Below, in pieces: positions 1 through 9,600 of a DNA stretch of 64,000 bases. The notes below the pieces were generated by a model. It did not search any database. It was not told where the DNA came from and saw nothing but the letters and a program-made list of their open reading frames with translations. Source of the stretch: Desulfuromusa kysingii (GTDB lineage Bacteria; Desulfobacterota; Desulfuromonadia; Desulfuromonadales; Geopsychrobacteraceae). Both the position numbers and the translations under genes were made by a program. Each line of letters opens with the position of its first letter. Positions within the stretch are counted from its first letter, which is position 1. The DNA is taken from contig NZ_FNQN01000005.1 of the NCBI RefSeq assembly GCF_900107645.1, positions 112,193 to 176,192 on the forward strand, written 5' to 3'.

Positions 1-1
1 A

Positions 2-196
2 CCGGCCTCTAAGTGGAGTCATCTTGGTTATCGTTCGGTGTTCTTTGTTTTTTACTGTTTCTCTGGGGCTATTGCCGCAAACTTCATCCCCGTTGTTCTG
101 GTTGGTCTGTTTCTTTATGGTTTGGATCAGGGGCAGATCCTGATATTTAACGCCAAAGAGAGCCATGAAGGTAAAGGGGCATTGGGTAAATCCTGA
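2..196 (+). CDS. C-terminal fragment of a membrane protein (5' end outside window)
   Basis: An open frame runs from the first bases of the window to a TGA at 194-196, giving the last 64 residues of a protein that starts upstream. The fragment holds one strongly hydrophobic segment (about residues 12-43 of the fragment, aromatic-rich) followed by a polar tail ending in GKGALGKS, which looks like the last membrane helix and cytoplasmic tail of an integral membrane protein. A strong terminator follows 40 bases later, so this is probably the last gene of its operon. The family cannot be named from this piece. Its position before a cytochrome operon makes an electron-transfer subunit possible, but that is only context. 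Confidence 0.6.
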   Translation, partial: PASKWSHLGYRSVFFVFYCFSGAIAANFIPVVLVGLFLYGLDQGQILIFNAKESHEGKGALGKS

Positions 197-235
197 GCAC
201 TAGAGTCTGAAAAAATGTTTTTCTTGCCAAACAAG

Positions 236-264
236 ACGATTCCTGCAAAACAGGAATCGTTTTC
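236..264 (+). terminator. Rho-independent terminator after the first gene
   Basis: Perfect 10-bp inverted repeat: ACGATTCCTG (236-245) and CAGGAATCGT (251-260), with a 5-base loop CAAAA, followed by a short T run. It ends the transcription unit of the partial membrane gene and separates it from the next operon. Confidence 0.8.
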
Positions 265-417
265 TATGAATAAGCTAAAACCCGACTATGAATATTTACA
301 TATGTCGGTAACTATCTGAACTAACGAGATTAAATAAAAATCATCAGGGTTGTAAAAGTTGGTATGCAGGTTGCTCTAAAGAGAGCCGCATGACGAAACG
401 CAATGAGGGAGAAATGG

Positions 418-1062
418 ATGGTTAAAAACAATGGCTTTAAATTGTCGGCCTTTGCCATGGTCTTGATCGTAACGGGGGTATTTAGCCTCAGCTTTGTCGG
501 TTTCGGACTCACGCCATTGAACCGGTATTTTGGTGTATTGATCAGCGCCATTATTGGCTTGTCGAGTGTTCCTGCGGCATTACAATTTATTAGCATGATT
601 AAGAAAATATCAGTTGGACAATTGGCAGCTACGGAACAATCCCCTAGTAAAAAAGGAGTTTGTCAGATGAAAGCTAGGAAAATATTGATTGCAGATAAAG
701 ATCTTGTGAATAGAAAACAGTTGGCCGAACTTTTTGAAAAGTCACATTACGAAGTGGAAACGACAGCATCAGCCGCTTACGCAATTGCCAAGATTGTGCA
801 AAAGAATGAACCCATTGTTATTCTTGGAGATTCTTTTGAAGAAAAAATCGCCTCGTCAGATGTTGTCGCTTTGATGCGCAAGTGTAATAAAAATCTGCAA
901 ATCATCTTGGTCTCGGATGATACTTCGTTGGATGCATTGCGACGCATGCGTGAAGACGGAGTCTTCTATCATGCGCTGAAGCCACACAACCAGGAGGATA
1001 ATGAAGAATTACGTTCAGCAGTGGAATGTGCCCTGGAAGCCTTTCATCCAGCGATGAGCTGA
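418..1062 (+). CDS. Membrane-tethered response-regulator receiver protein
   Basis: The protein has 214 residues. Two hydrophobic helices near the N-terminus (about residues 8-28 and 35-57) are followed by a CheY-like receiver domain (about 89-205). The receiver keeps an acidic start (IADKD), a likely phospho-acceptor Asp after the third strand (VILGD), a Ser in ILVSDD and the conserved Lys in ALKP, so it may still be phosphorylated. There is no output domain. The start at 418 is preferred over an in-frame ATG at 403 because GGGAG (407-411) sits six bases before it. A second in-frame ATG at 667 has its own strong ribosome site, so a soluble 131-residue receiver may also be made. It is the first gene of the cytochrome operon. 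The function is probably regulatory, but no partner kinase is adjacent. Confidence 0.65.
   Translation: MVKNNGFKLSAFAMVLIVTGVFSLSFVGFGLTPLNRYFGVLISAIIGLSSVPAALQFISMIKKISVGQLAATEQSPSKKGVCQMKARKILIADKDLVNRKQLAELFEKSHYEVETTASAAYAIAKIVQKNEPIVILGDSFEEKIASSDVVALMRKCNKNLQIILVSDDTSLDALRRMREDGVFYHALKPHNQEDNEELRSAVECALEAFHPAMS
652..669 (+). promoter_or_regulatory. Internal ribosome-binding site and alternative start
   Basis: AAAAAAGGAG (650-659 region) lies about seven bases before an in-frame ATG at 667 inside the receiver gene. Initiation here would yield the receiver domain alone, without the two membrane helices. The site is as good as the one at the upstream start. Confidence 0.5.
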
Positions 1063-1102
1063 TAAAGAGGTATGACGGAATAACCATTTAAAGGAGATGA
1101 TT

Positions 1103-1348
1103 ATGAAAAGAATAGTTCAAAACGGTTTATTGGCAACAGCCTTTTTGCTGACAGCAATGCCAGCTGTCGCTGCAACAGGAACAAGAACAGATAACAGTAT
1201 GACACTGGTCTATCTTTTCCTTGGTGTCTGTGGACTGATTATCTTTCTACAGATGATCCCTGTTTTTGCTTTGGGTTTTGGGATGATTAAGGGTATTTTT
1301 GGTGGTAAAGGATCTGAGGGAAAGTCGGTTGCTGTCAAGCAACGCTGA
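1103..1348 (+). CDS. Small membrane protein of the cytochrome operon
   Basis: 81 residues: an N-terminal signal-like hydrophobic stretch ending in AVAA (about residues 1-24), a short polar stretch, one membrane helix (about 35-62) and a basic tail. The ATG at 1103 is preferred to the one at 1097, because AAGGAG (1091-1096) abuts the latter but is six bases from the former. It sits between the receiver gene and the multiheme cytochrome gene in the same direction with short gaps, so it may be a small subunit or assembly factor of the cytochrome complex. I recognise no family. Confidence 0.6.
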   Translation: MKRIVQNGLLATAFLLTAMPAVAATGTRTDNSMTLVYLFLGVCGLIIFLQMIPVFALGFGMIKGIFGGKGSEGKSVAVKQR

Positions 1349-1386
1349 GCTGAAAGCTAATTTTAACCCAGAATAAAGGTAAGAAT

Positions 1387-2433
1387 ATGAAAAGGTATAA
1401 TGTGCTTAACAGCCTGTGGTTAGGTTTACTGCTAGTGATCCTTGCTTTGCCACTTTCAGTGGCAGCAATGGAGATGGAAGACTGCCTTGGCTGCCATAGT
1501 GATGTTGATGAGGTTGGGGATGATTTATTTATTGATGAAGACAAGTTTCTGCCGACAGAACATGCAGAGATGGGATGTGTGACCTGCCATGAATCGGTGA
1601 CGGATGAGCATCCTGACGATGGTGAGTCAGTATCCAGTGCGGACTGTCTTGACTGTCACGAAGAGCTTGGTAGTGAATATATGGCAACTGCACATGCAGA
1701 AAACGCCAGCTGCAGTGATTGCCATAATCCCCATCAGGTGCATGGGATCGAAGCTGTTTCTGGTCCTGATATGAATCAACAATGTAGCCAATGTCATGAA
1801 GACGTCGATGTCATGGATAGTCATTCACAATGGTTGCCGCAAGCAAGCCTGCATATCTCTAAGCTCCCCTGTATCACTTGCCACACCTCAGCCGAAGCCT
1901 ATGAGATTGTTTTGAACATTACCCAGAAAAAGAAGAAGAGCGAAGGGGGAAAAGGGTACCGTTTCTCGACCTATGACGATTTAAAACAGTATAGCAACGA
2001 CAAAGAGATTCAACAGCTCATTGATATTGACGGTGATAATCATATCTCTCTAGCTGAATTACGCACCTTCAACAAAAACCCCGAATACACTGATCTCCAC
2101 TTGAGCGGCACGATGGTTCCAAGTGAGGTCTCCCACGACCTGAGCACACTGGACAATCGTTATGATTGTACTTTCTGCCACGCTTCAGGTCCCGGTAGCA
2201 TGCAAACGAGCTTCGTCGCTTTTCCGACGGAGGATGGTAGATATCAGCGTATGTCCGTTGCAGAAGGGGCGATGCTTGACACCCTGTACGGCACACCGAA
2301 CTTTTATATGACCGGGCCGACACGTAGCGCTGCAATGAATATCATTGGCCTGATCATCATCTGTGGTGGTTTTGTCATGCCGATTGGCCATGGAACATTA
2401 CGTTTCTTGACTCGTAACAACCGAAAACATTAA
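1387..2433 (+). CDS. Membrane-anchored seven-heme cytochrome c with an EF-hand loop
   Basis: The 348-residue protein has a signal peptide (1-27) and seven CXXCH heme c sites, at residues 33, 64, 87, 109, 133, 162 and 261, with many spare His residues as distal ligands. Between hemes six and seven is a textbook EF-hand calcium loop (residues 213-224, DIDGDNHISLAE, acids at positions 1, 3, 5 and 12). A C-terminal membrane helix (about 317-335) anchors the periplasmic domain. The b-type cytochrome gene starts 12 bases downstream, so the pair probably forms a quinol:cytochrome c electron-transfer module passing electrons to periplasmic carriers. Family knowledge supports the electron-transfer role; the specific donor and acceptor are inferred only as quinone pool and periplasm. 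Confidence 0.85.
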   Translation: MKRYNVLNSLWLGLLLVILALPLSVAAMEMEDCLGCHSDVDEVGDDLFIDEDKFLPTEHAEMGCVTCHESVTDEHPDDGESVSSADCLDCHEELGSEYMATAHAENASCSDCHNPHQVHGIEAVSGPDMNQQCSQCHEDVDVMDSHSQWLPQASLHISKLPCITCHTSAEAYEIVLNITQKKKKSEGGKGYRFSTYDDLKQYSNDKEIQQLIDIDGDNHISLAELRTFNKNPEYTDLHLSGTMVPSEVSHDLSTLDNRYDCTFCHASGPGSMQTSFVAFPTEDGRYQRMSVAEGAMLDTLYGTPNFYMTGPTRSAAMNIIGLIIICGGFVMPIGHGTLRFLTRNNRKH

Positions 2434-2444
2434 GGGGATTAATC

Positions 2445-3125
2445 ATGGCTGAAGAACATCAACATCAAATATACCTACAACCGATACCTGTCCGGATTTG
2501 GCATTGGATTAATGCCTTTGGGATCGTGACCCTGGCTGTCTCAGGTGCACAAATTCGCTTTCCAGAATATATCACCCTGCTTGGTAGCTATAAGTCAGCG
2601 ATATATCTTCACAATACCGCAGGTTTCGTGGTGGCGATCTCATTTTCTTTGTGGTTCTTTTATTATACCTTTGTCACTCGGACGATGGCTAACCTGTATG
2701 TTCCTAAAGTTGAAGATCTGAAGACCGGGCTCGTGAAGCAGGCAAAGTTTTATTTTCTTACTTACTTTCTGGGCTGGGACAATCCTCATCATCCCACTCC
2801 AGACAGCAAGTTTAATCCGATGCAGAAGTCTGCCTATCTCGCGATTATGTTTGTGATGATGCCACTGGTCAGTTTGTCGGGAATTTTCTTGACGAATGTT
2901 GATCCATTGCGTGGATTGATTGTCATGATCGGAGGTTTGAAGCTGCTTGCGGGATTACACTTTTTGCTGGCCTGTTGCCTTATTGCTTTTATCCCGACAC
3001 ATATTTACTTGGCAACTATGGGGCGCACACCCACTGACCATATCAAAACCATGTGGACGGGCTGGGAAGAAGAGGAAGAGCATGACGAAAAGCCTGAGAC
3101 CGGTGGCGTAACATCAGGTCACTAA
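2445..3125 (+). CDS. Cytochrome b561-type membrane subunit
   Basis: 226 residues with four to five membrane helices. The N-terminus carries the PxRxWHWxNA signature of b-type cytochromes from the NiFe-hydrogenase/formate dehydrogenase group, and His residues in helices (around H20, H56, H172 and H186) can bind two b hemes. The C-terminal tail is very acidic (EEEEEHDEK). It lies 12 bases behind the multiheme cytochrome gene and would move electrons between the quinone pool and that cytochrome. A strong terminator follows, so it is the last gene of the operon. Confidence 0.8.
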   Translation: MAEEHQHQIYLQPIPVRIWHWINAFGIVTLAVSGAQIRFPEYITLLGSYKSAIYLHNTAGFVVAISFSLWFFYYTFVTRTMANLYVPKVEDLKTGLVKQAKFYFLTYFLGWDNPHHPTPDSKFNPMQKSAYLAIMFVMMPLVSLSGIFLTNVDPLRGLIVMIGGLKLLAGLHFLLACCLIAFIPTHIYLATMGRTPTDHIKTMWTGWEEEEEHDEKPETGGVTSGH

Positions 3126-3160
3126 CATAGTCAGAACTTAGTATTGTCGCTCTTAGCATC

Positions 3161-3198
3161 AAAGCGAACGGACAATTATCGTGTCCGTTCGCTTTTTT
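3161..3198 (+). terminator. Terminator of the cytochrome operon
   Basis: Perfect 14-bp inverted repeat (3161-3174 and 3182-3195) with a 7-base loop, followed by TTT. It ends the + strand operon that starts near 418. Confidence 0.85.
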
Positions 3199-3246
3199 AA
3201 TTTATAACGCGAAACTTGGCTAATTTTATTGGGGGGGGGTAAATGA

Positions 3247-3621
3247 TTAATCCGATAGCCACTGCTTTGCGCTCTGTGGATCCGTAAAAAACTTGACAGC
3301 TATGGTTGATGTTTGATCCATCCGGTTGAGCAAGTCGTTCACCAATGCTGCACCTTTAAGATCAATAATGAAAGCACATTTTGTTTCAGCCAATTGGTCG
3401 GCATGAAATTCAAGGATGGAAAAGATCATTTTGATTTGCTTGAGGGTTAGCACTTTTAGGTCAAGATATCGATGGTCGATAATCAGTGCAGTTCCTTGAG
3501 TCCAATTCGGTGAAGCAAATAAATCTTTTAACAGATTATAAAAATCCTCCACAACATCAAAACCACCGGTTTTGATCAAAATATAATCGGGCCGTTGTGA
3601 AAAATCGAAATCGTATTTCAT
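3247..3621 (-). CDS. STAS-like (SpoIIAA-like) domain protein
   Basis: 124 residues, no signal or membrane segment. The alternating strand/helix pattern and the phrases ALIIDHRYLD and CAFIIDLKGAALVNDLL resemble the SpoIIAA-like/STAS fold found as small single-domain proteins in this bacterial group. No catalytic motif is visible. It is a single-gene unit downstream of the livK terminator, facing the end of the cytochrome operon. The fold assignment is by eye, and the role is unknown. Confidence 0.45.
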   Translation of the reverse strand: MKYDFDFSQRPDYILIKTGGFDVVEDFYNLLKDLFASPNWTQGTALIIDHRYLDLKVLTLKQIKMIFSILEFHADQLAETKCAFIIDLKGAALVNDLLNRMDQTSTIAVKFFTDPQSAKQWLSD

Positions 3622-3642
3622 GGCGATCTTGCAGAGAATAAA

Positions 3643-3676
3643 AAAGAGCCTTCGCCTATGGCAGAGAAGGCTCTTT
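3643..3676 (-). terminator. Terminator of livK
   Basis: Inverted repeat AAAGAGCCTTC (3643-3653) / GAAGGCTCTTT (3666-3676). Read on the - strand it is followed by a run of T, just after the stop of the binding-protein gene at 3703. Confidence 0.8.
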
Positions 3677-3702
3677 AATTGTTAAGGATCGAATAAATTT
3701 TA

Positions 3703-4854
3703 CTATTCAGCGAGAACGAATTTACCATTTTTGACTTGAACCATCACCATTGAATCGACATCAAGCCCATTATGGTCATCACTGCTGATGTTATAGATGC
3801 CCGACACACCGATATAATTTGTCGTGGTTTCGATCTCATTGCGTAATGTTTCGGGATCGGTTCCGACCTTTTTGATCGCGTTGGAAACAATCATAATCGC
3901 GTCCCAAGCATATCCCGAGTGGGTATTGATGGGGAATTGTTTGTCATAACCTTTTTCTTTATAAAGTCGGATGAATTCCTGGATGACTGGTTTTTGCGGG
4001 TCAGAGTCTGGTAATTCATCAGCCACCATGAGTTTGGTTGCCGGCATCCGATCGCCCTCGCTTGCAGTACCAGCTAATTCAATATACTTAGGATCTGGTA
4101 AACCATGACATTGGAATAGCGGGATATCGATCCCCAGTTGAACTTTGTTTTTCGCGAGAATGGAACCGGCCGGACCAATTGTCCAGGCTAATAGCGCTTG
4201 GGGATGACTATTTTTAACCTTTGTCAGCTGCACTGTCATATCGGTGTCACGGGTCCCAAAGGATTCACGTGCAACGATTTCAATCCCATATTTCGGGGCT
4301 AGTTTGTCCATCCAGCCTGAACCGTCTTTCCCAAAACCGTCGGCTGCTGCGAGTAAAGCAACCTTTGTCAAACCTTTGCTTTTAAGGTAGATAAACAGCC
4401 GCTCTACAGCGATACTGGATCGTTGTGGGGATTTAAACACCCACTTGGTTGGACCGAACTTCCCTCCCATAATGACCGGATCACCACCAACGGTCATAAA
4501 TATAGGTGTCCGACCTTTATCGACAACTTGTTTCACATTCATGCCGGTATCTGTGAGGGTGGGACCAATAATCGCAGCGACCTTATCCTTATAGATATAT
4601 TTCTTGGCAATGGAAGCCGTTTTCGCAGGATCAGCCTCGGTGTCAGCAATTTTTAACTCCAACATTTTGCCGTGAATCCCCCCCGCAGTGTTGATCTTGT
4701 CAACAACCATCTCAGCGACAAGTTTTGTCGGTGTGCCAATGAAGGCACCACGACCGGAGAGGTCAAAGAAAGCACCAAGCTTGATGTTGTCAGCAGCCAT
4801 TGCAGACGAGGCGAGAAGTGCAAGACCTAGCAGCAGTCCCATTACTTTGTTCAT
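3703..4854 (-). CDS. livK: Branched-chain/aromatic amino acid ABC transporter substrate-binding protein (LivK type)
   Basis: 383 residues with a signal peptide ending SSAMA-A (about 21), then a periplasmic-binding-protein type I fold of the LivJ/LivK family (IKLGAFFDLSGRGAFIG, followed by INTAGGIHGKMLEL). The start has AGGAG ten bases upstream. It is not next to the other liv genes but shares a TrpR-type operator with their promoter region, so I infer that it supplies the LivHMGF transporter with aromatic rather than branched-chain amino acids. A terminator follows directly, so it is monocistronic, as expected for an abundant binding protein. Ligand choice is an inference from context. Confidence 0.8.
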   Translation of the reverse strand: MNKVMGLLLGLALLASSAMAADNIKLGAFFDLSGRGAFIGTPTKLVAEMVVDKINTAGGIHGKMLELKIADTEADPAKTASIAKKYIYKDKVAAIIGPTLTDTGMNVKQVVDKGRTPIFMTVGGDPVIMGGKFGPTKWVFKSPQRSSIAVERLFIYLKSKGLTKVALLAAADGFGKDGSGWMDKLAPKYGIEIVARESFGTRDTDMTVQLTKVKNSHPQALLAWTIGPAGSILAKNKVQLGIDIPLFQCHGLPDPKYIELAGTASEGDRMPATKLMVADELPDSDPQKPVIQEFIRLYKEKGYDKQFPINTHSGYAWDAIMIVSNAIKKVGTDPETLRNEIETTTNYIGVSGIYNISSDDHNGLDVDSMVMVQVKNGKFVLAE

Positions 4855-4923
4855 TTATTTATTCTCCTTTTCAACCAACGGTGAAGATCAGCTCAGATCT
4901 TGAGTCCTGTGACTTGTATCTAT

Positions 4924-4952
4924 GTACTAGTACGATAGTACGCGGAAGTCAA
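4924..4952 (-). promoter_or_regulatory. TrpR-type operator and -35 element upstream of livK
   Basis: GTACTAGTACGATAGTAC (4924-4941) matches the E. coli TrpR operator pattern at 14 of 18 positions and its reverse complement differs by one base from the site at 19023-19040. On the - strand a TTGACT (4947-4952) lies just upstream, so the operator covers the promoter of livK, about 70-90 bases before its start codon. Confidence 0.75.
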
Positions 4953-5066
4953 GATAGAGGATTTAAGCGATTGAGTCAATCTTTTGTGCTTATAAATTGT
5001 GTTAAAACAGGAGCTGTTGAGGATTGCGGGGCAGTTGAGGGGCAATTTAAACTTGGTTTCGTATTA

Positions 5067-5103
5067 TCAACTCCGCGCCAAAACCTGATTGGCGCGGAGT
5101 TGA
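5067..5103 (-). terminator. Long hairpin downstream of gltD
   Basis: Perfect 15-bp inverted repeat (5067-5081 and 5089-5103, loop of 7) starting about 40 bases after the gltD stop. It lacks a clear T run on either strand, so it may protect the 3' end of the message or terminate with help, rather than being a classic intrinsic terminator. Confidence 0.55.
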
Positions 5104-5141
5104 TGAGGAACAAAAAGGTGGGATAAAAAGATAGCAGTTGC

Positions 5142-6620
5142 TTAATAGTCGAAAAATTCCAACCGGACCTTTGGTAACTGACTTTCTGTTCCGGTCAGAT
5201 ACTCATCCACGCATCGGGCGATCTCACGACCTTCACTGATGGCCCATACGACCAGACTCTGTCCTCGGCGGCAGTCGCCAGCAGCAAAGACACCGTCAAC
5301 TGTGCTCATGCGTGTTTTTGGGTCGGTTACGACATTGGAACGTTGATCGGTTTTGCAACCGGCCTGTTTTATCAGTTCTGAGCGTGGACCCAGAAAGCCC
5401 ATAGCCAAGAGGACCAGATCGCACTTCCAAATCTGTTCGCTCCCCGGTATCTTCTCGGGGCGTCCGTCTTTCCATTTCACTTTGACAGTCTCCAGCCCAG
5501 TGACGTTTTTGTCCCTGCCAATAAAGCGGGTGGTCATAATCTCATAGTATACGTCGCCGCCCAAAACGTGCATCTCTTCAACCGAGGTGCTGACGCGCAT
5601 AATGCGTGACCATTGCGGCCAGGGATTGTTTGGGCTGCGTTCTGCCGGAGGGTGTTCCAGCAGCTCAAAGTTGAAGACACTGGTTGCCCCTTGTCGCATA
5701 GAGGTGCCGATACAGTCTGAACCGGTATCACCACCACCGATAACGATCACCTTTTTCCCTTTCGCGTTGATCAATCTCTGCCGCGGATGAAGTGCGGCGA
5801 TATTATGATCTCCCCAACAGGCACGGTTCTGTTGCGGTAAAAATTCCATGGCAAAGTGGATACCTTTTAATTCCCGTCCTTCAACAGGGAGATCCCGTGG
5901 CTCTTCAGCCCCTGTCGCCAAAACGACAGCATCAAATGAACTTTTGATCTCATCAAAGGTGGCATCCTTGCCAACCTCGCAGGAATAACGGAACTCAATC
6001 CCTTCCGCCACCAACAGATCAATCCGCCGTTGTACTCTTTGTTTCCACAACTTATAGTGGGGAATGCCATACATCAGCAAACCACCGGCGCGGTCAGATT
6101 TTTCGATGACTGTTACTTTGTGACCTGCTCGATTGAGCTGCTGGGCACAGGCGAGACCGGCAGGGCCGCCACCGATGATGGCGACACTTTTGCCGGTGCG
6201 TTGCTCTGGTGGTTGAGGACGGATCCAGCCTTCCTCAAAACCTTTATCAACGATTGAGACCTCATGCAGTTTAATGGTGACTGGGGGCTCATTGATTCCG
6301 AGCACGCAGGACGTTTCACAGGGCGCGGGACAGACCCGGCCGGTAAATTCCGGAAAGTTATTGGTCGCGTGTAGAGCGGTCAACGCTTGCTTCCATTGAC
6401 CACGATAAACCAGATCGTTCCATTCTGGGATCAGGTTTCCTAGTGGGCATCCAGTCATACAGAAAGGGACACCACAATCCATACAACGGGCAGCCTGAGT
6501 TTTGACTTTCTCTTCGCTGGGATAATTATAGTGTTCGTCAAAATTTTGTAGTCGGGAATTAACCGGTTGCAGGGTTTTATCACGACGGCCATGTTTTATA
6601 AATCCACGTGGATCACCCAT
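5142..6620 (-). CDS. gltD: Glutamate synthase, small (beta) subunit
   Basis: 492 residues. It passes electrons from NAD(P)H through FAD and iron-sulfur centres to the large subunit, for the synthesis of glutamate from glutamine and 2-oxoglutarate. An N-terminal cysteine cluster (CMDCGVPFC, then CPLGN and CPAPCETSC) binds 4Fe-4S centres. GGGPAGLACA (about residue 150) is the FAD dinucleotide fold, and GGGDTGSDC (about 298) is the pyridine nucleotide fold. AAGDCRRGQSLVVWAI near the C-terminus is the second FAD contact. The gene overlaps the end of gltB by 8 bases, which implies translational coupling. Confidence 0.95.
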   Translation of the reverse strand: MGDPRGFIKHGRRDKTLQPVNSRLQNFDEHYNYPSEEKVKTQAARCMDCGVPFCMTGCPLGNLIPEWNDLVYRGQWKQALTALHATNNFPEFTGRVCPAPCETSCVLGINEPPVTIKLHEVSIVDKGFEEGWIRPQPPEQRTGKSVAIIGGGPAGLACAQQLNRAGHKVTVIEKSDRAGGLLMYGIPHYKLWKQRVQRRIDLLVAEGIEFRYSCEVGKDATFDEIKSSFDAVVLATGAEEPRDLPVEGRELKGIHFAMEFLPQQNRACWGDHNIAALHPRQRLINAKGKKVIVIGGGDTGSDCIGTSMRQGATSVFNFELLEHPPAERSPNNPWPQWSRIMRVSTSVEEMHVLGGDVYYEIMTTRFIGRDKNVTGLETVKVKWKDGRPEKIPGSEQIWKCDLVLLAMGFLGPRSELIKQAGCKTDQRSNVVTDPKTRMSTVDGVFAAGDCRRGQSLVVWAISEGREIARCVDEYLTGTESQLPKVRLEFFDY

Positions 6621-9600
6621 GAATGGACTCCTTCTCTTTCTCAGCCTGAGCTGCCCTTTCGGTCAGCACACGGCGGTATTCGCGGGGGAAAACCCGGACA
6701 AAACGGGAGAGGTAGTTATCCCAGTCTGCAAGGATATCAGCCGCTCGCGGTGAACCGGTCAATCTGTGGTGCTTGTCGACGGTCTGCCGCAACCATTTGG
6801 CATCCTCATCTTCGATAGCCATCTGTTCGAGATCAATCATCGCCGGATTACAGCGGCGACGGAAGCGATTATCGTCATCGAGGACGTAAGCAAATCCACC
6901 TGACATCCCTGCAGCAAAATTGCGCCCCGTGCGCCCCAGACAGACGACGCGACCTCCGGTCATGTATTCACAGCCATGGTCACCTGTCCCTTCGACCACA
7001 GCAGTGGCGCCCGAGTTACGGACGCAAAAGCGCTCGCCAGCTTTGCCGGCAAAATAGGCTTCACCTCCAGTCGCTCCGTAGAGGACAGTATTGCCTATAA
7101 TTGAATTATCCTGCCAGACGAAGGATACTTTTGGATCCGGACGGATACTGATTTGTCCACCGGCCATCCCTTTACCAACGTAGTCATTGGCTTCACCGAC
7201 CAGGCGCAGATCAATGCCGGGAGCGAGGAAGGCACCAAAACTCTGTCCGGCGATCCCTGTCAGTTGAATATTGATGGTTCCGGCAGGCAGACCCTCGCGA
7301 CCGTGTAACAAAGCGATCTGACCCGAAAGCATCGTCGCAAAGGTACGGTCAGAGTTGCGAATAGGTAATTGAATATTCACTACTTCCTGCCGCTCTAGGG
7401 CCGGTTTAGCGAGGGTGATCAGTTGATTATCCAATTGCTTTTCGAGGCCATGTTCTTGCCCTTGGATCCGTCGCGTTGCAACCCCTTCACTTACTTGGGG
7501 CTTGGTTAGAATTCGCGAAAAGTCGAGACCTTGATTCTTCCAATGTTTGATGGCGTCATCCATTTCAAGGTACTGGGTTTGACCGATGAGTTCATCAAGA
7601 CTACGTACACCGAGCTCTGCCAGCAGTTCGCGCACCTCTTCAGCGAGGAAGGTAAAATAGTTGATGACATGTTCGGGTTTCCCATTGAACTTGGCACGCA
7701 TCGCCTTGTCCTGAGTGGCGACGCCGACAGGACAGGTGTTGAGGTGGCATTTACGCATCATGACGCAGCCAATAGTCACCAAAGCGACAGTTGCAAAGGC
7801 ATACTCTTCAGCGCCTAGCAAGGCTGCGATAATAACGTCACGCCCAGTACGTAGCTGACCGTCAGTTTGAACAGTGATCCGTCCACGTAAATCATTGAGT
7901 ACCAACGTTTGTTGTGTCTCCGCCAAGCCGATTTCCCAAGGAACCCCAGCGTGTTTAATGGAGGAGGTTGGCGAGGCTCCGGTGCCACCATCGTAACCAG
8001 AAACGATGACCCGTTCTGCGTGGCCTTTGCTGACCCCTGCAGCAACAGTCCCGACACCGACTTCACTTACCAGTTTAACCGTAATGTCAGCTTTGGGATT
8101 ACAGTTCTTTAGATCAAAAATCAATTGGGCGAGATCTTCGATGGAGTAGATATCATGATGTGGTGGCGGCGAAATCAAAGTCACCCCTGGAACGCTGAAA
8201 CGGAGTTCGCCAATATATTCACTCACCTTGTGCCCGGGGAGTTGTCCTCCTTCGCCGGGCTTTGCGCCTTGAGCAATCTTGATCTGTAATTCGTCCGCGT
8301 TGACCAGATAGTGTGGAGTAACCCCAAAGCGTCCAGAAGCCACCTGTTTGATCGCGCTGCGGCGGAGGTCACCGTTGGCGTCTGGAGTAAAACGACGTGG
8401 ATCTTCACCCCCTTCACCAGTGTTGGATTTACCCCCAAGGTGGTTCATGGCAATAGCGAGGGTTTCGTGAGCTTCGGGTGAAATTGAACCGAGGCTCATG
8501 GCTCCGGTACAAAAACGTTTGACGATCTCACTGACAGGCTCAACTTCATCAAGTGGAATCGGTTCGTTTTGAGGTCTGAACTTGAATAACCCCCGCAGGG
8601 TGCAGAGACGCTCACTTTGATTGTCAACCTGAGCAGAAAAGCGCTTATAGTCCTCGCGACTACCGGATCGTACCGCATGTTGCAGCAAGGCGATAACTTC
8701 CGGGTTCATCAGATGAACTTCTCCTTCACGCCGCCAGGAATATTCACCTCCACGGTCAAGGTTGCGATTGCGATCGACTCGAGTGGCATAAGCCAGTTGG
8801 TGACGCATCAGACTTTCGGTAGCAACTTCCAGCAAGCTCGCTCCACCGATACGACTGGCGGTACCAGGGAAGTATTTGGCAGTGAATTCCTGATCCAGAC
8901 CAACAATCTCAAAGACCTGCGCACTACAGTAACTCTGCAAGGTGCTGATCCCCATTTTTGAAAAGACCTTGAGTAAGCCTTTTCCGATCGCTTTGATATA
9001 ATTTTTACTGTAATGGTGGAGGATATCGGTCTCTTCGTCGGCATGATCGTTACCATCCTGACCGGGCAGCATCCCCTGAGTGACCATGTCTTGTAATGTT
9101 TCGAAAGCGAGGTATGGGTTAATGGCGGTTGCACCGTAACCGAGCAACAGAGCGAAGTGGTGAACGTCGCGGGCTTCACCGGTTTCAACGACCAGAGAAC
9201 ACTGGCTACGCTTAGCGACCCGGATCAGGTGGTGATTGATTCCAGATAAAGCTAACAATGCAGGAATCGGGGCTTTGTCAGCACATACACCACGATCAGA
9301 AAGAACCAAAATGGTCCGGCCAGCGTCAACAGCCTCCTCCGCTTCGATAAACAAAGCCTGCAGACGTTGTTCCAAAGCTTCCGGACCTTGAGTCGCATCA
9401 AAAAGGGTGCTCAAGGTCGTCCCGCGGAATCCTTGAATATCACTGTGTCGGAGCTGTTCCAGCACGTCGTTGGTGACGATCGGGTGATCCAATTCCAGCA
9501 TTTCGCAATGTTCAGGACCAGGCATAAGAATGTTGCGCGCCGGTCCCAGATACTGGGTCAGACTCATAACAATCTCTTCACGCAGAGGATCAATCGGTGG

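Noticed and set aside
4800-5126. Open frame of 108 codons on the + strand across the livK promoter
   Set aside because: It runs over the start of livK, the TrpR operator and the gltD hairpin; no motif or ribosome site.
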